Assembly (NCBI GenBank): GCA_031282145.1
Contig: JAITEG010000072.1
Coordinates: 1-32,125 of the forward strand
Reading direction: 5' to 3'
DNA from: Spirochaetaceae bacterium
Lineage (GTDB): Bacteria > Spirochaetota > Spirochaetia > Treponematales > Breznakiellaceae
DNA length: 32,125 bases
Each line of letters opens with the position of its first letter. Position 1 is the first letter of the stretch. The position numbers were made by a program, and so were the translations under genes. The notes under the pieces are model-generated. The model searched no databases. It was not told where the DNA came from and saw only the letters and a list, made by a program, of their open reading frames with translations. Positions 7,043 to 17,178 of this stretch are shown here, piece after piece.

Positions 7043-8578
7043 ATGGAAATGACATTTAGCCGGCAGGTAGAACGCTGGGACATCTTTGAAGCCATCTGTC
7101 CTGGAAAAACAGCGGGTAACCCCTTTACCGATTATACCATACGGGGGACATTCAAAAGCAAGAATGAAACAAAATCAGTTGACGGTTTTTATGACGGCGA
7201 TGGGATCTACAAAGTGCGCTTTATGCCTTCTTTTGCTGAAGAATATCATTTTGAAATAACAGGAAATTTTTCCGGTGAGAAGTACTCCGGTAGTTTCCCG
7301 GTAACACCTGCGTCCGTCAACAATCACGGGCCGGTACGTGTCGCCTATACCTATCACTTCGCCTATGAGGACGGTACGCCCTACTTTTCCGTGGGTACTA
7401 CCTGCTATGTCTGGGAACTGCAAAGCGAAGAACTGCAGAAAAAGACTCTTGAAACTTTGAAAAAATCCGCTTTCAATAAAATCCGTTTTTGTATTCTACC
7501 AAAACATCTTGATTATAACCTTAAAGAACCCCGCTCGTATCCTTATATCGGAAAGCCCATGGACAGTTCAGTTTTGACAAAAGAAAATTTTCATGAATAC
7601 GATGGGAATCCTCCGGGTAACGAGTGGGATTTTAAACGGTTTAATGTGGAACATTTCAGACACATCGAAAAGTGCATCGGTGAACTGCGGAATCTGGGGA
7701 TAGAGGCGGATCTAATCGTCATGCACCCTTATGACCGCTGGGGGTTCAGCATGATGGACGCGGAATGTGATGACCTTTACTGGAACTATGTAATAGCCCG
7801 TTTTGCCGCCTACCGGAACGTATGGTGGTCCCTCGCCAACGAGTACAATACCATGCGGCAAAAGAAGACATGCGACTGGGAACGTTACGCCGCCATCATC
7901 TGCGAGAAGGATGTTTATAATCATCCGAGAAGCATACACAACTGTGGTGTTTACTTCTACGATCACTCCCGGCCATGGATAACCCATTGCAGCATACAAA
8001 AGTTCGATATCTACAAGACCACGGAATTCGCCGCCGAATACCGGGTACGCTACCGGAAGCCGGTGGTATTTGATGAAATTTCTTATGAAGGCAACATTCA
8101 ACATGATTGGGGGAATATTTCGGGGAAAGAACTGGTACGCCGTTTTTGGGAAGCCACAGTCAGAGGCGCATATGCGGGCCACGGCGAAACGTACATACAT
8201 CCCGATGACATTTTGTGGTGGTCCCACGGCGGCGAGCTTTATGGTGAAAGTCCCCCACGACTCAAGTTTTTATACAGGATACTTTCCGAAACGCCGGGGC
8301 CCGGACTTAAACCCTTGGCTGGTCCCAGTTGGATGGATCCGGCAGCCACTGTGGAAGAACTTTTCGGTACTTCGGGTTATTATCTTTATTATTTCGGATT
8401 TCTGCGGCCCTCTTTCAAAGATTTTTACTTTGACGATACCAATGAGTATGAAGCGGAAGTAATTGATACCTGGAAGATGACCATTAAGAAGACAGGCGTA
8501 TTCAGGGGAAGGTTCCGTGTAGATTTGCCGGGTAAAGAATATATGGCAATCAGAATCCAGAGGAAAAAGAATGGATAG
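7043..8578 (+). CDS. Putative glycoside hydrolase, DUF5060/DUF4038 (DUF5605) type
   Basis: N-terminal VERWDIFEAICPGKTAGNPFTDYTIRGTF resembles DUF5060. TIM-barrel-like region with WWSLANEYN and VVFDEISYEG as candidate catalytic acidic motifs. Confidence 0.8.
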   Translation: MEMTFSRQVERWDIFEAICPGKTAGNPFTDYTIRGTFKSKNETKSVDGFYDGDGIYKVRFMPSFAEEYHFEITGNFSGEKYSGSFPVTPASVNNHGPVRVAYTYHFAYEDGTPYFSVGTTCYVWELQSEELQKKTLETLKKSAFNKIRFCILPKHLDYNLKEPRSYPYIGKPMDSSVLTKENFHEYDGNPPGNEWDFKRFNVEHFRHIEKCIGELRNLGIEADLIVMHPYDRWGFSMMDAECDDLYWNYVIARFAAYRNVWWSLANEYNTMRQKKTCDWERYAAIICEKDVYNHPRSIHNCGVYFYDHSRPWITHCSIQKFDIYKTTEFAAEYRVRYRKPVVFDEISYEGNIQHDWGNISGKELVRRFWEATVRGAYAGHGETYIHPDDILWWSHGGELYGESPPRLKFLYRILSETPGPGLKPLAGPSWMDPAATVEELFGTSGYYLYYFGFLRPSFKDFYFDDTNEYEAEVIDTWKMTIKKTGVFRGRFRVDLPGKEYMAIRIQRKKNG

Positions 8579-8692
8579 CGTCATCCTTCCGTTCTGTCCG
8601 GGTATATAATTCCGTTGACTCACGGTTTATTCTGGAAGATATGTTTTGCAAACTAAAACTTTTTGTCGAAAAAGATCCTTTGGGGAGGATAA

Positions 8693-9751
8693 ATGAACAC
8701 TTCAATCAAACCCGGCCGGCCATGGTTTGATACCACGGGCCGCCGCATTCAGGCCCACGGGGGCAGCATCTTTTTTGAAAAGGATACCTTCTATTGGTAC
8801 GGGGAAAACAAGGAAAGGTCCCTGCCCGGGAGCGGAATCTGGCATTGGGGGGTACGGGCCTATTCCTCGAAAGACCTCTACAACTGGAAGGACGAAGGCC
8901 TCCTCATTCCTCCCGACGAAAATGACAGGAACAGTCCCCTCCACCCTTCCCAATGTATGGATCGTCCTCACATACTGTACAACGACCGTACCGGAAAATA
9001 CGTACTCTGGATGAAGATCATGGGCAGGCGGGATACGGACTACTATGTCCAATATATGACCATAGCCCAGGCGGATCGTTTGCTGGGACCTTATACCATT
9101 ACTAACATCTTGCATCCCCTGGGGATGAATTCCGGCGACTTTGATCTGGTACAAAACGAAAGCGATCATAAGGGGTATATCTATTTTGAACGGGTTCATT
9201 CGGAGTTGATCTGTGCGGACCTGACCAATGATTATACCAATGTTACCGGGTATTATTCCTCCCATTTCCCCCGTCCCTTTCCGCCCTATGTACGGGAGGC
9301 GCCAGCCTTTTTCCGCCGCCGGGGAAAACTCTATCTGATTACTTCCGGTACCACCGGCTATTTTCCAAACCCATCAGAAGCCGCCGTAGCGGATCTGTAC
9401 CATGGCCCCTGGACGCTGCTGGGGGACCCCCACGAAGGCGATCCGAGCCGTACCAGTTTTTGTTCCCAGATAAGTTCCGTGTTTAAGCATCCCCATAAAA
9501 GGGACCTCTATATCGCGCTGGCGGATCGGTGGCTGGTAGACCTTCCGGAAACCATGCCCGACATGGGGGCGGTTTTTGAGGGGATGTTCAATCCTGAAAA
9601 GGAACCGGTTCTTTCCCGGGAAGCCATGAACGCCCTATCGGCACAAAACACCGCTATTGCCGATTACGTGTGGCTACCCGTAGAATTTACCGCTTCCGGC
9701 AAGCCGATTATTCGCTGGCGGGATGAGTGGCAGATAGATGAGTATGAATAA
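8693..9751 (+). CDS. GH43-like five-bladed beta-propeller glycosidase
   Basis: AHGGSIFFEKDTFYWYGENK..., YSSKDLYNWKDEG, MDRPHILYNDRTGKYVLWM and GDFDLVQNESDHKGYIYFE resemble GH43 / exo-beta-galactanase-like proteins. Confidence 0.75.
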   Translation: MNTSIKPGRPWFDTTGRRIQAHGGSIFFEKDTFYWYGENKERSLPGSGIWHWGVRAYSSKDLYNWKDEGLLIPPDENDRNSPLHPSQCMDRPHILYNDRTGKYVLWMKIMGRRDTDYYVQYMTIAQADRLLGPYTITNILHPLGMNSGDFDLVQNESDHKGYIYFERVHSELICADLTNDYTNVTGYYSSHFPRPFPPYVREAPAFFRRRGKLYLITSGTTGYFPNPSEAAVADLYHGPWTLLGDPHEGDPSRTSFCSQISSVFKHPHKRDLYIALADRWLVDLPETMPDMGAVFEGMFNPEKEPVLSREAMNALSAQNTAIADYVWLPVEFTASGKPIIRWRDEWQIDEYE

Positions 9752-9816
9752 TGGGTTTTCCCATCATAAATATTAAGAGGTAATCGGCGGTATGCTAACC
9801 GGCATGGAGGGACAGT

Positions 9817-12483
9817 ATGATAACGTTGGAGGATCTGCGGGTAGAATACCGGACTAATCCGATTGATGTCGGTACCGGTACGCCCCGGTTTAGCTGGAAA
9901 ATCGAATCCGACGGCCAGGGCATCACGCAAAGCGCCTACGCGGTTGAGGTGGCGTTGGACGATGCCTTTGACTCTTTCCTCTGGCAAAGCGGGAAAATCC
10001 CCTCCCGGAAATCCCACCTGGTGCGGTATGGCGGTCTGACTCTGGAATCGTCCAAGCGATATTTTTGGCGGGTAAAAGTCTGGGACAACCATAGCGAGGA
10101 AAGCCCCTGGAGCGAAACCGCTTTTTTTGAGACCACCCTGCTCAGTACCGACGAATGGCGGGCGGTCTTTATCAGCGCCGAGGACGAAGACGCCGGGGCA
10201 AGTTCCGTGGGAACACTGCTGCGGAAGGAATTTGTTTTATCCGCCGGTATCAGGTCCACCCGGCTGTACGCCGGCGCCAAGGGTTTGTACCGGGCCACGG
10301 TGAATGGCCGCCGGGCCGGGGCGGAAGAGTTGTGCCCCGGCTGGACGGAATACCAAAAACGCATCCTCTTTCAAACCTACGACGTAACCGGTTCCGTGAG
10401 CCCTGGGCCCAATGTCCTGGGCTTGATGGCGGGTCCCGGCTGGTACAAAGGAGACCTCGCCGGTTGGGTTGGCAAGCGGAACGTTTATGGAAAACGTACC
10501 GCGGTGATCGCCCAGCTCCGGGTGGAGTACGATGACGGCCGGGTAGAGATCATCCCCACCGACGCAAGCTGGCAGGGGACAGCGGGGCCGGTTGAGTATT
10601 CGGAGATCTACCACGGCGAAACCTATGATGCCCGGCGGGAACAGCCCGGCTGGGATTGTCCCGGCTTTACCGGGACCGGCTGGCGGCCCGCGGCGGTCGA
10701 AAGCGGCGATACGGGGCTCCTCCGGCCCCAGGACGGCCCCCCGGTAACGGAACACGAACACTTCAAGCCCCTCTCCCTTTTCACCACCCCCCAGGGGGAG
10801 CGGGTGATCGACTTTGGTCAGAACATATCCGGGTGGGTGCGGTTTAGTGTTCAGGGCACGGCCGGGGACCGGGTCAAGCTCCGCCACGCCGAGACCCTGG
10901 ACGCGGCGGGGAATTTTTATACCGAAAACCTGCGCACGGCAAAACAGACCATTGAGTACACCCTCAAGGGCGGCGGCATTGAAACCTATGCTCCCTTGTT
11001 TACCTTCCAGGGCTTCCGGTACATCGCCGTTGACGAATACCCCGGCGGGCTCGACGGGATCAATAAAGATAATTTTGAGGCGGTCGCTGTTTATTCGGAT
11101 ATGCGCCCCGTTGGGGAATTTTCCTGTTCCCATCCTAAACTCAACCAATTTATGAGCAATGTCCGCTGGAGCATGAAGGACAACTTTGTGGACATTCCCA
11201 CCGACTGCCCCCAGCGGGATGAACGGCTGGGGTGGACCGGGGACGCGGAGAACTTCTGCCGGGCCGCCGCTTATTTCATGGAGACTGCCCCGTTCTTCAA
11301 AAAATGGCTCCGGGATCTTGTCCTTAGCCAACTCCCCGACGGCCAGGTTCCCCACGTGGTGCCCGATATCTTTAACAGTACCGCCGGTCCGGGTGATAAA
11401 ATCGAAGCGGGGGCCTGCGCCTGGGCGGACGCGGCGGTGATCATCCCCTGGACCGTCTACACCTATTTCGGCGACCGGGAGATCCTGGAGGAACAGTACC
11501 CCTCCATGAAGAACTGGGTTGAATATATCCGCGGCGTTGCCCAGGACGGGCTTTTGTTTAACGTGGGCTTCCATTTCGGCGATTGGGTTGCCCTGGATGC
11601 TAAAGAGGGGAGTTGCTTCGGCGCTACTCCCAACGATTTGACCGCCACCGCTTTTTATGCCTATTCGACTGCCCTCTTGGCCCGATCTGCAGCAATCCTC
11701 GGTAAGACGGAAGACACGGCCCGGTACCGGAAACTACGGGAGGATATTGGGGACGCCTACCGAAATGAATTTTTTACCCCCTCGGGACGGCTCGCCGCCC
11801 CGACCCAGACCGCCCACATCCTCTCCCTAGCCTTTGACCTTGTCCCGGCGGTCTATAAACAACGCACTGTGGATACCCTGGTTGCCCTGATAGCGGAACA
11901 GAACAATCATTTAACCACCGGCTTTGTGGGTACCCCCTTTGTATGTCAGGTCCTGGCGGATAACGGCCACTTGGATCTGGCCTATGAGCTGTTGTTAAAA
12001 GAGGATTTCCCTTCCTGGCTGTATCAGGTTACTAAGGGGGCTACGACGATTTGGGAGCATTGGGACGGCTTAAAGCCCGACGGGACCATGTGGAGCCCGG
12101 ACATGAATTCCTTCAACCACTACGCCTATGGCGCGGTGAGCGATTGGGTGTTCAGTACCATAGGAGGGCTGGATACGGATAGGGAACAACCGGCCTTTGC
12201 CCGTAGCATCCTCCGTCCCTGTCCCGGCGGCGGTATCACCTGGGCGGAAACCAAATACGAATCGGTCTACGGCCCCATCGCCTTGCGCTGGGAGACGGGC
12301 GGGGGAAAGATCACCCTCGCGGTCACCATTCCCCCCAACACCGAAGCGGAACTCACCCTGCCCAAGGCAGAGCCGGGAAACATCGGCGGCCTGGATTTCG
12401 CCCCGGCCAAGGGAGGCGCCGTTGCGGTACTGGGTTCCGGGTCCTATTCCTTTGAGTATCCCTGGCCATCCGGTAGTTTATAG
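9817..12483 (+). CDS. Alpha-L-rhamnosidase (GH78)
   Basis: Hallmarks: PRFSWKIESDGQGITQSAYAVEVA, DFGQNISGWVRFSVQG, VDIPTDCPQRDERLGWTGDAE, GATTIWEHWDG. Confidence 0.95.
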   Translation: MITLEDLRVEYRTNPIDVGTGTPRFSWKIESDGQGITQSAYAVEVALDDAFDSFLWQSGKIPSRKSHLVRYGGLTLESSKRYFWRVKVWDNHSEESPWSETAFFETTLLSTDEWRAVFISAEDEDAGASSVGTLLRKEFVLSAGIRSTRLYAGAKGLYRATVNGRRAGAEELCPGWTEYQKRILFQTYDVTGSVSPGPNVLGLMAGPGWYKGDLAGWVGKRNVYGKRTAVIAQLRVEYDDGRVEIIPTDASWQGTAGPVEYSEIYHGETYDARREQPGWDCPGFTGTGWRPAAVESGDTGLLRPQDGPPVTEHEHFKPLSLFTTPQGERVIDFGQNISGWVRFSVQGTAGDRVKLRHAETLDAAGNFYTENLRTAKQTIEYTLKGGGIETYAPLFTFQGFRYIAVDEYPGGLDGINKDNFEAVAVYSDMRPVGEFSCSHPKLNQFMSNVRWSMKDNFVDIPTDCPQRDERLGWTGDAENFCRAAAYFMETAPFFKKWLRDLVLSQLPDGQVPHVVPDIFNSTAGPGDKIEAGACAWADAAVIIPWTVYTYFGDREILEEQYPSMKNWVEYIRGVAQDGLLFNVGFHFGDWVALDAKEGSCFGATPNDLTATAFYAYSTALLARSAAILGKTEDTARYRKLREDIGDAYRNEFFTPSGRLAAPTQTAHILSLAFDLVPAVYKQRTVDTLVALIAEQNNHLTTGFVGTPFVCQVLADNGHLDLAYELLLKEDFPSWLYQVTKGATTIWEHWDGLKPDGTMWSPDMNSFNHYAYGAVSDWVFSTIGGLDTDREQPAFARSILRPCPGGGITWAETKYESVYGPIALRWETGGGKITLAVTIPPNTEAELTLPKAEPGNIGGLDFAPAKGGAVAVLGSGSYSFEYPWPSGSL

Positions 12484-12661
12484 CCCGCCTATAGGGGTTA
12501 GCCTCTGCCGGCTTTGATCAACAAAGGGTGGATATAGCGGGAAAAGCTCCCTACTCATTTAAGCCTGGTTCCGGCTGCGTTGCTTTTGCCTGACGAGTGT
12601 CAAGGGCCGTGCCTCCCTTTGCGGAGGCGGCCTCTCCGCTCCTCGGCCGTTCTCATCCGTA

Positions 12662-12690
12662 TTGACAAAATTTTTTTATTTATATATCCT
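12662..12690 (+). promoter_or_regulatory. Candidate sigma70-like promoter
   Basis: TTGACA (12662-12667), 17-nt spacer, TATCCT (12685-12690), upstream of the PLP lyase gene. Confidence 0.4.
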
Positions 12691-12725
12691 ATTAAAACGA
12701 TAATATTACTATAAAAGGATGGGTC

Positions 12726-13859
12726 ATGCAATTTACTACCATCGCGGTTCATGGAGAGGGGAAAACAAGAGAGGATACGGGTGATGTCATCTCTGCCGTT
12801 CATCTCGCAACGGCCTACAGTCAGCCGAAACTGGGTGAATTCCAGGAACACGTCTACACCAGGGGAACCAATCCGACGAGGCTTGCCCTGGAAAGACGCC
12901 TTGCCCTGCTGGAGGATGCCCGTTATGCCTTTGCCTTCAGTTCCGGCATGGCGGCAATCAGTACGGCTTTTCATCTGTTCAAGATCGGCGACCGGATTCT
13001 GCTGAACGATAATGTATACGGCGGGACTTTTCGTTATGCCTCAAAACTGTTTGGCGATATGGGGCTTTCCTACGATCTGGTGGAAGATTTTAACACCCTG
13101 GATTTTGGTACGCTTCCCGGCGATGTACGGGGAATTTTTCTGGAAAGCCCCTCCAATCCACTGCTTCGGGTTACGGATATACGGCTTCTGGCGGAAAAGG
13201 CCCATGCTGCAGGCATTACCCTGATTGTGGACAATACTTTTATGTCGGCCTATCTGCAAAAGCCCCTCAGCCTAGGGGCCGATATGGTGGTCTATTCGGC
13301 AACCAAGTACTATGGGGGTCATTCGGATATTCTGGCCGGAGCGCTTGTTCTTAATGACGAGGAAAAGGCCGGAAAGGTAAAGCTGCTCCAGAATACTCTG
13401 GGGAATCCCCTGAGTCCGGCGGATGCGTATCAGCTTGAAAGGAGTATAAAAACCCTCGCCCTCAGGATGGATCGCCAGTGCGCCAACACTGCTGCTGTGG
13501 TGGATCTGCTCTGTACCCACCCAAAAGTCAAGCGGGTTTTCTACCCCTCAATAGGCGGGGAGAACCGCCGTATTCAGGAATCCCAAAGCCGCGGCTTCGG
13601 CGCGGTGCTGTCCTTTGTTCTATGTGACGGCTGTGATCCCGCGCGCTTTATTGACACGCTTTCGCTTTTTAACTTTGCCGTCAGTCTGGGCAGCGTTGAA
13701 TCCCTGGTATGCCATCCGGCAAGTCAGACCCACGAATCCTTCTCTCCGGAACTGAGAAAAAAGGCGGGTATAGAGGAGGGACTTCTGCGCCTTTCCATCG
13801 GAATTGAGGATATCGAAGATCTACTTCTGGATTTGGAAAGGGCGCTGAAAGCGGCGTAA
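12726..13859 (+). CDS. Cys/Met-metabolism PLP enzyme (cystathionine gamma-synthase / gamma-lyase family)
   Basis: TRGTNPTRLALERRLALLEDA, FSSGMAAIS, ESPSNPLLRVTDI, SATKYYGGHSD (PLP lysine), SLGSVESLVCHPASQTHESF. Confidence 0.92.
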   Translation: MQFTTIAVHGEGKTREDTGDVISAVHLATAYSQPKLGEFQEHVYTRGTNPTRLALERRLALLEDARYAFAFSSGMAAISTAFHLFKIGDRILLNDNVYGGTFRYASKLFGDMGLSYDLVEDFNTLDFGTLPGDVRGIFLESPSNPLLRVTDIRLLAEKAHAAGITLIVDNTFMSAYLQKPLSLGADMVVYSATKYYGGHSDILAGALVLNDEEKAGKVKLLQNTLGNPLSPADAYQLERSIKTLALRMDRQCANTAAVVDLLCTHPKVKRVFYPSIGGENRRIQESQSRGFGAVLSFVLCDGCDPARFIDTLSLFNFAVSLGSVESLVCHPASQTHESFSPELRKKAGIEEGLLRLSIGIEDIEDLLLDLERALKAA

Positions 13860-13874
13860 CGGAATGGGAATTAG

Positions 13875-13908
13875 GCGGATATACAGCCGGTCGTTGACCG
13901 GTATCCGC
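13875..13908 (+). promoter_or_regulatory. Stem-loop in the lyase-SBP spacer
   Basis: GCGGATA-(tacag bulge)-CCGGTC-gtt-GACCGG-TATCCGC. Confidence 0.5.
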
Positions 13909-14010
13909 AATAAATATAGGCGTCATACCGGGACGAGGAATTTGGAACATTCCCCTCAAGAATAAACCATCGTGAAAGGTTTTATCCCGGGACGCCGGAA
14001 GAGGTTTTGT

Positions 14011-14799
14011 ATGAAAAAACTGTTTGTTCTTGGACTGGTCCTTGTGCTGGCGGGTTCCGCCTTTGCCGGGGCAAAAAAAGAAAGCGCCGCCAATTCGCTT
14101 GAGCGGATCAAGGCCGTTGGGGAACTGGTTATCGGCATTGAGGGAACTTATCCGCCCTATACCTACCACGACGCCGCAACCAATAAGCTGGTCGGGTACG
14201 ATGTGGAAGTGGCCGAAGCCATTGCCGCAAAACTCGGCGTAAAACCCCGGTTTGTCGAATCCAGGTGGGACTCCCTTATTATCGGGCTTGATTCCGCCCT
14301 TTGGGATACGGTAATTAACCAGGTGGGTGTTACCGAAGCGCGGAAAGAAAAATACGATTTCAGCGTTCCCTATACTTATACCCATGGGGTGGTGATCGTT
14401 AGAGAAGATAACGACAGCATTAAATCTTTTGAAGACTTGAATGGAAAATCCTCGGCCCAGACCATTACGAGCAACTGGGCTCAGCTTGGCGAACGTTACG
14501 GCGCAAAGACAATCGGAACCGATGGGTTCAACGAATCGATACAGTTGGTTATTGACCGGCGGGCCGACGCAACAATCAACGACGATGTAACCTTTGCCGA
14601 CTACCTTAAGGAACATCCCAAAAGCCCCACAAAGGTTGTAGCCGTTTCCACGGATGTAACCGAAAGTGCGGTGATCCTCGTAAAAAACCAAAATGAACTG
14701 CGCGAGGCTATCAACAAGGCCCTGGCGGAACTTTCCGCCGACGGGACATTGACAAGTCTTTCGCAGAAATACCTCAACCTTGATGTGTCCAAACGGTAG
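14011..14799 (+). CDS. Polar amino acid ABC transporter substrate-binding protein (cystine/glutamine type)
   Basis: Signal peptide MKKLFVLGLVLVLAGSAFA. SBP family 3 pattern (LVIGIEGTYPPYTYHD...LVGYDVEVAEAIAAKLGVKPRFVESRWDSLIIGLDS). Confidence 0.93.
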   Translation: MKKLFVLGLVLVLAGSAFAGAKKESAANSLERIKAVGELVIGIEGTYPPYTYHDAATNKLVGYDVEVAEAIAAKLGVKPRFVESRWDSLIIGLDSALWDTVINQVGVTEARKEKYDFSVPYTYTHGVVIVREDNDSIKSFEDLNGKSSAQTITSNWAQLGERYGAKTIGTDGFNESIQLVIDRRADATINDDVTFADYLKEHPKSPTKVVAVSTDVTESAVILVKNQNELREAINKALAELSADGTLTSLSQKYLNLDVSKR

Positions 14800-14809
14800 G
14801 CAAAAATAG

Positions 14810-15478
14810 ATGGCAGACTGGTCGCGGCCCCTCAGGATAATCGGTGAATCCTTTTGGCCCATGCTCAAGGCAGGACTGCTGCTTACCATGCCCATGACGG
14901 TGGCTTCTTTCGGCGTGGGCCTGGTAATCGCATCCATCACCGCGTTTATGCGCCTTTCCAAATTAAAGGTTTTGCAGAAAATCGCCTCATGTTATGTCTG
15001 GATATTCCGGGGAACCCCTCTTTTGGTACAACTCTACATCGTGTTTTTCGGACTCCCCAGTATTGGCATTAAACTAGGGGCCATAGCATCGGCCATAGCG
15101 GCCTTTTCACTTAATGTGGGGGCCTACTGTTCCGAATCAATCAGGGCTTCCATCCTGGCGATACAGAAGGGCCAATGGGAAGCGGCCTATTCCCTGAGTA
15201 TGACTAAATGGCAGGCCCTGAGGCGCATTGTCGCGCCTCAGAGTTTTGCCATAGCCGTACCGCCCTTAAGCAATACCTTTATCGGCCTGGTAAAGGATAC
15301 ATCCCTGGCGGCGAACATCACCATCGCGGAGATGTTTCAGACAACCCAGCGCATCGCTGCCCGTACCTACGAACCGATGCTCCTTTACTGTCTGGCCGCG
15401 CTCATCTACCTTGTCTTTTCTACCATCCTTACCGCTCTCCAGGGAAAGATTGAAAAGGTTCTTTCCAAAGGACGCTGA
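14810..15478 (+). CDS. Polar amino acid ABC transporter permease (His/Glu/Gln/cystine family)
   Basis: GLLLTMPMTVASFGVGLVIA, YVWIFRGTPLLVQLYIVFFGLP, IQKGQWEAAYSLSMTKWQALRRIVAPQ. Confidence 0.93.
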   Translation: MADWSRPLRIIGESFWPMLKAGLLLTMPMTVASFGVGLVIASITAFMRLSKLKVLQKIASCYVWIFRGTPLLVQLYIVFFGLPSIGIKLGAIASAIAAFSLNVGAYCSESIRASILAIQKGQWEAAYSLSMTKWQALRRIVAPQSFAIAVPPLSNTFIGLVKDTSLAANITIAEMFQTTQRIAARTYEPMLLYCLAALIYLVFSTILTALQGKIEKVLSKGR

Positions 15479-15479
15479 T

Positions 15480-16280
15480 ATGGTCTACCTTAACGCGGTG
15501 AAAAAGAGCTTTAAACAGGGACCTCACAAAACGCTACCGGTGCTGCGGAACATCAACTTTCACGCTCCCCGGGGAAAGACCACCGCGCTTATCGGTCCCT
15601 CAGGCGCGGGAAAATCAACGATGCTGCGGTGTATCAACCTGCTCGAAATCCCTGATGAAGGGGCGCTCCGGGTGGCCGGTAAGGAAATCCGTTTTGATAA
15701 AAACGAAAAATACCCGCCCCTGGGTAAATCCCATTTTATCCGTCAAAAGGAAATTCTGGATCTCAGGCGGCATACCGGCATGGTGTTCCAGAACTTTCAA
15801 CTTTTCCCCCATAAAACGGTGCTGGAAAACATTATGGAAGGACCGGTACTGGTAAAAAAAGAGTCGCCGAGGGAGGCCCGGGCCTTCGCCCTTGCCCTCC
15901 TTGAAAAAGTCGAAATGTCCGAAAAAAAGGATAGCTACCCTTCCACCCTTTCCGGCGGCCAGCAGCAGCGGGTCGCCATCGCTCGAGCCCTGGGTATGAG
16001 GCCGGACGTACTGCTCTTTGACGAACCCACCAGCGCCCTTGATCCGGAACTTGAACGGGAGGTCCTTAAAGTTATACGGACCCTGGTAGAGGAAAACAAC
16101 ACCATGATAATCGTGACGCATAATTTGCTGTTTGCCCGGGAAGTCGCGGACTTTATCGCCTTTCTTGACGATGGTGAAGTGGCCACCTATGGTACGCCGG
16201 CGGAAATTTTCGGCAGGGCCATGCCGAAGCGGGTAACGGATTTTATCGCCGCCATGTCGCCGGAGGATTATACGATATGA
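15480..16280 (+). CDS. Polar amino acid ABC transporter ATPase
   Basis: Walker A GPSGAGKST, signature LSGGQQQRVAIARAL, Walker B VLLFDEPTSALDPE. The start was re-assigned to the ATG at 15480. Confidence 0.95.
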   Translation: MVYLNAVKKSFKQGPHKTLPVLRNINFHAPRGKTTALIGPSGAGKSTMLRCINLLEIPDEGALRVAGKEIRFDKNEKYPPLGKSHFIRQKEILDLRRHTGMVFQNFQLFPHKTVLENIMEGPVLVKKESPREARAFALALLEKVEMSEKKDSYPSTLSGGQQQRVAIARALGMRPDVLLFDEPTSALDPELEREVLKVIRTLVEENNTMIIVTHNLLFAREVADFIAFLDDGEVATYGTPAEIFGRAMPKRVTDFIAAMSPEDYTI

Positions 16281-17164
16281 ATTTTTACAAATTCCAGGGA
16301 ACGGGAAACGATTTTATCATCATCAACAATATTAGAGAAAAACTACCGGAGGAAAAAATTTCTACAATCGCCAAACGTATTTGTACCAGAAAGCTGTCTT
16401 TAGGCGCGGACGGCCTCCTCCTGATCGAGGAGGCAAAGCATGGGGGCGATATTGCCGTCAGGGTATTCAATTCCGACGGCAGCGAATCGGAAATGTGCGG
16501 AAATGGAATGCGCTGTGTCTCCCGCTACGCCTTTGAGGAGGGCATGGCGGGGGAACCGGCGGGATCTGCGGGCGGCCGCATCGTTATAGAGACCATGGCC
16601 GGGGATATTGATGCCTGGCGGCTTTCCCGGAGGTCTTTCAAAATACGGCTGCAGAGTCCATCGATTTTGGAAGAAGGCCGTTCGGTAGGTATTCAAAACA
16701 GGATAGTACCGTATACTTACGTTGAACTGGGGAACCCTGGCATTCCCCACATCGTCCTTGATGAGATTTCGTGGAAAGATGTGGACCCGGCCGTTCCGGG
16801 ATTAGGTGAAGATTTTTCGCCCAATGGATTGCGGGAACTTGCGAGGATCCTGCGTTTTCACCCTGACTTTCCCAAAGGGACCAATGTTAATTTTTGCCGG
16901 CTCCGCGAAGACGGCGGCGCGGACCTTTTAACCTACGAGCGGGGAGTGGAAGATTTCACCTTTGCCTGCGGAACCGGGGCCGGGTCCGCGGCATTTGTCC
17001 TGAAACGCCGGGGGGTAGTAAATGGGGAAACCGTATCGCTTTTCGCCCCGGGAGGGCTTTTGGTTGTCGAAGTAGTCAGGAAGGAAGCGAACGGGTATGA
17101 TCTTTTCCTTATCGGCGATACCAATTTTGTCGCCCGGGGTGAAATTTTTGACGATGATCTATAA
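16277..17164 (+). CDS. dapF: Diaminopimelate epimerase
   Basis: FYKFQGTGNDFIIINN, both catalytic cysteine motifs (SEMCGNGMRC and FACGTGAGSAA). The ATGA overlaps the upstream ATPase stop. Confidence 0.93.
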   Translation: MNFYKFQGTGNDFIIINNIREKLPEEKISTIAKRICTRKLSLGADGLLLIEEAKHGGDIAVRVFNSDGSESEMCGNGMRCVSRYAFEEGMAGEPAGSAGGRIVIETMAGDIDAWRLSRRSFKIRLQSPSILEEGRSVGIQNRIVPYTYVELGNPGIPHIVLDEISWKDVDPAVPGLGEDFSPNGLRELARILRFHPDFPKGTNVNFCRLREDGGADLLTYERGVEDFTFACGTGAGSAAFVLKRRGVVNGETVSLFAPGGLLVVEVVRKEANGYDLFLIGDTNFVARGEIFDDDL

Positions 17165-17178
17165 AAGGAACGGATGAC

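Noticed and set aside
10237-11574. 445-aa minus-strand ORF opposite the rhamnosidase
   Set aside because: It is antisense to a clear GH78 gene in GC-rich sequence. Its translation is Gly/Pro/Val-rich with no recognisable motifs, typical of shadow ORFs.
12500-12725. Possible SAM or T-box riboswitch upstream of the PLP lyase
   Set aside because: I could not identify conserved S-box or T-box motifs by eye. Only a candidate promoter was kept.
13681-14961. 426-aa minus-strand ORF across the lyase, SBP and permease genes
   Set aside because: It overlaps three well-supported plus-strand genes and has no family motif.
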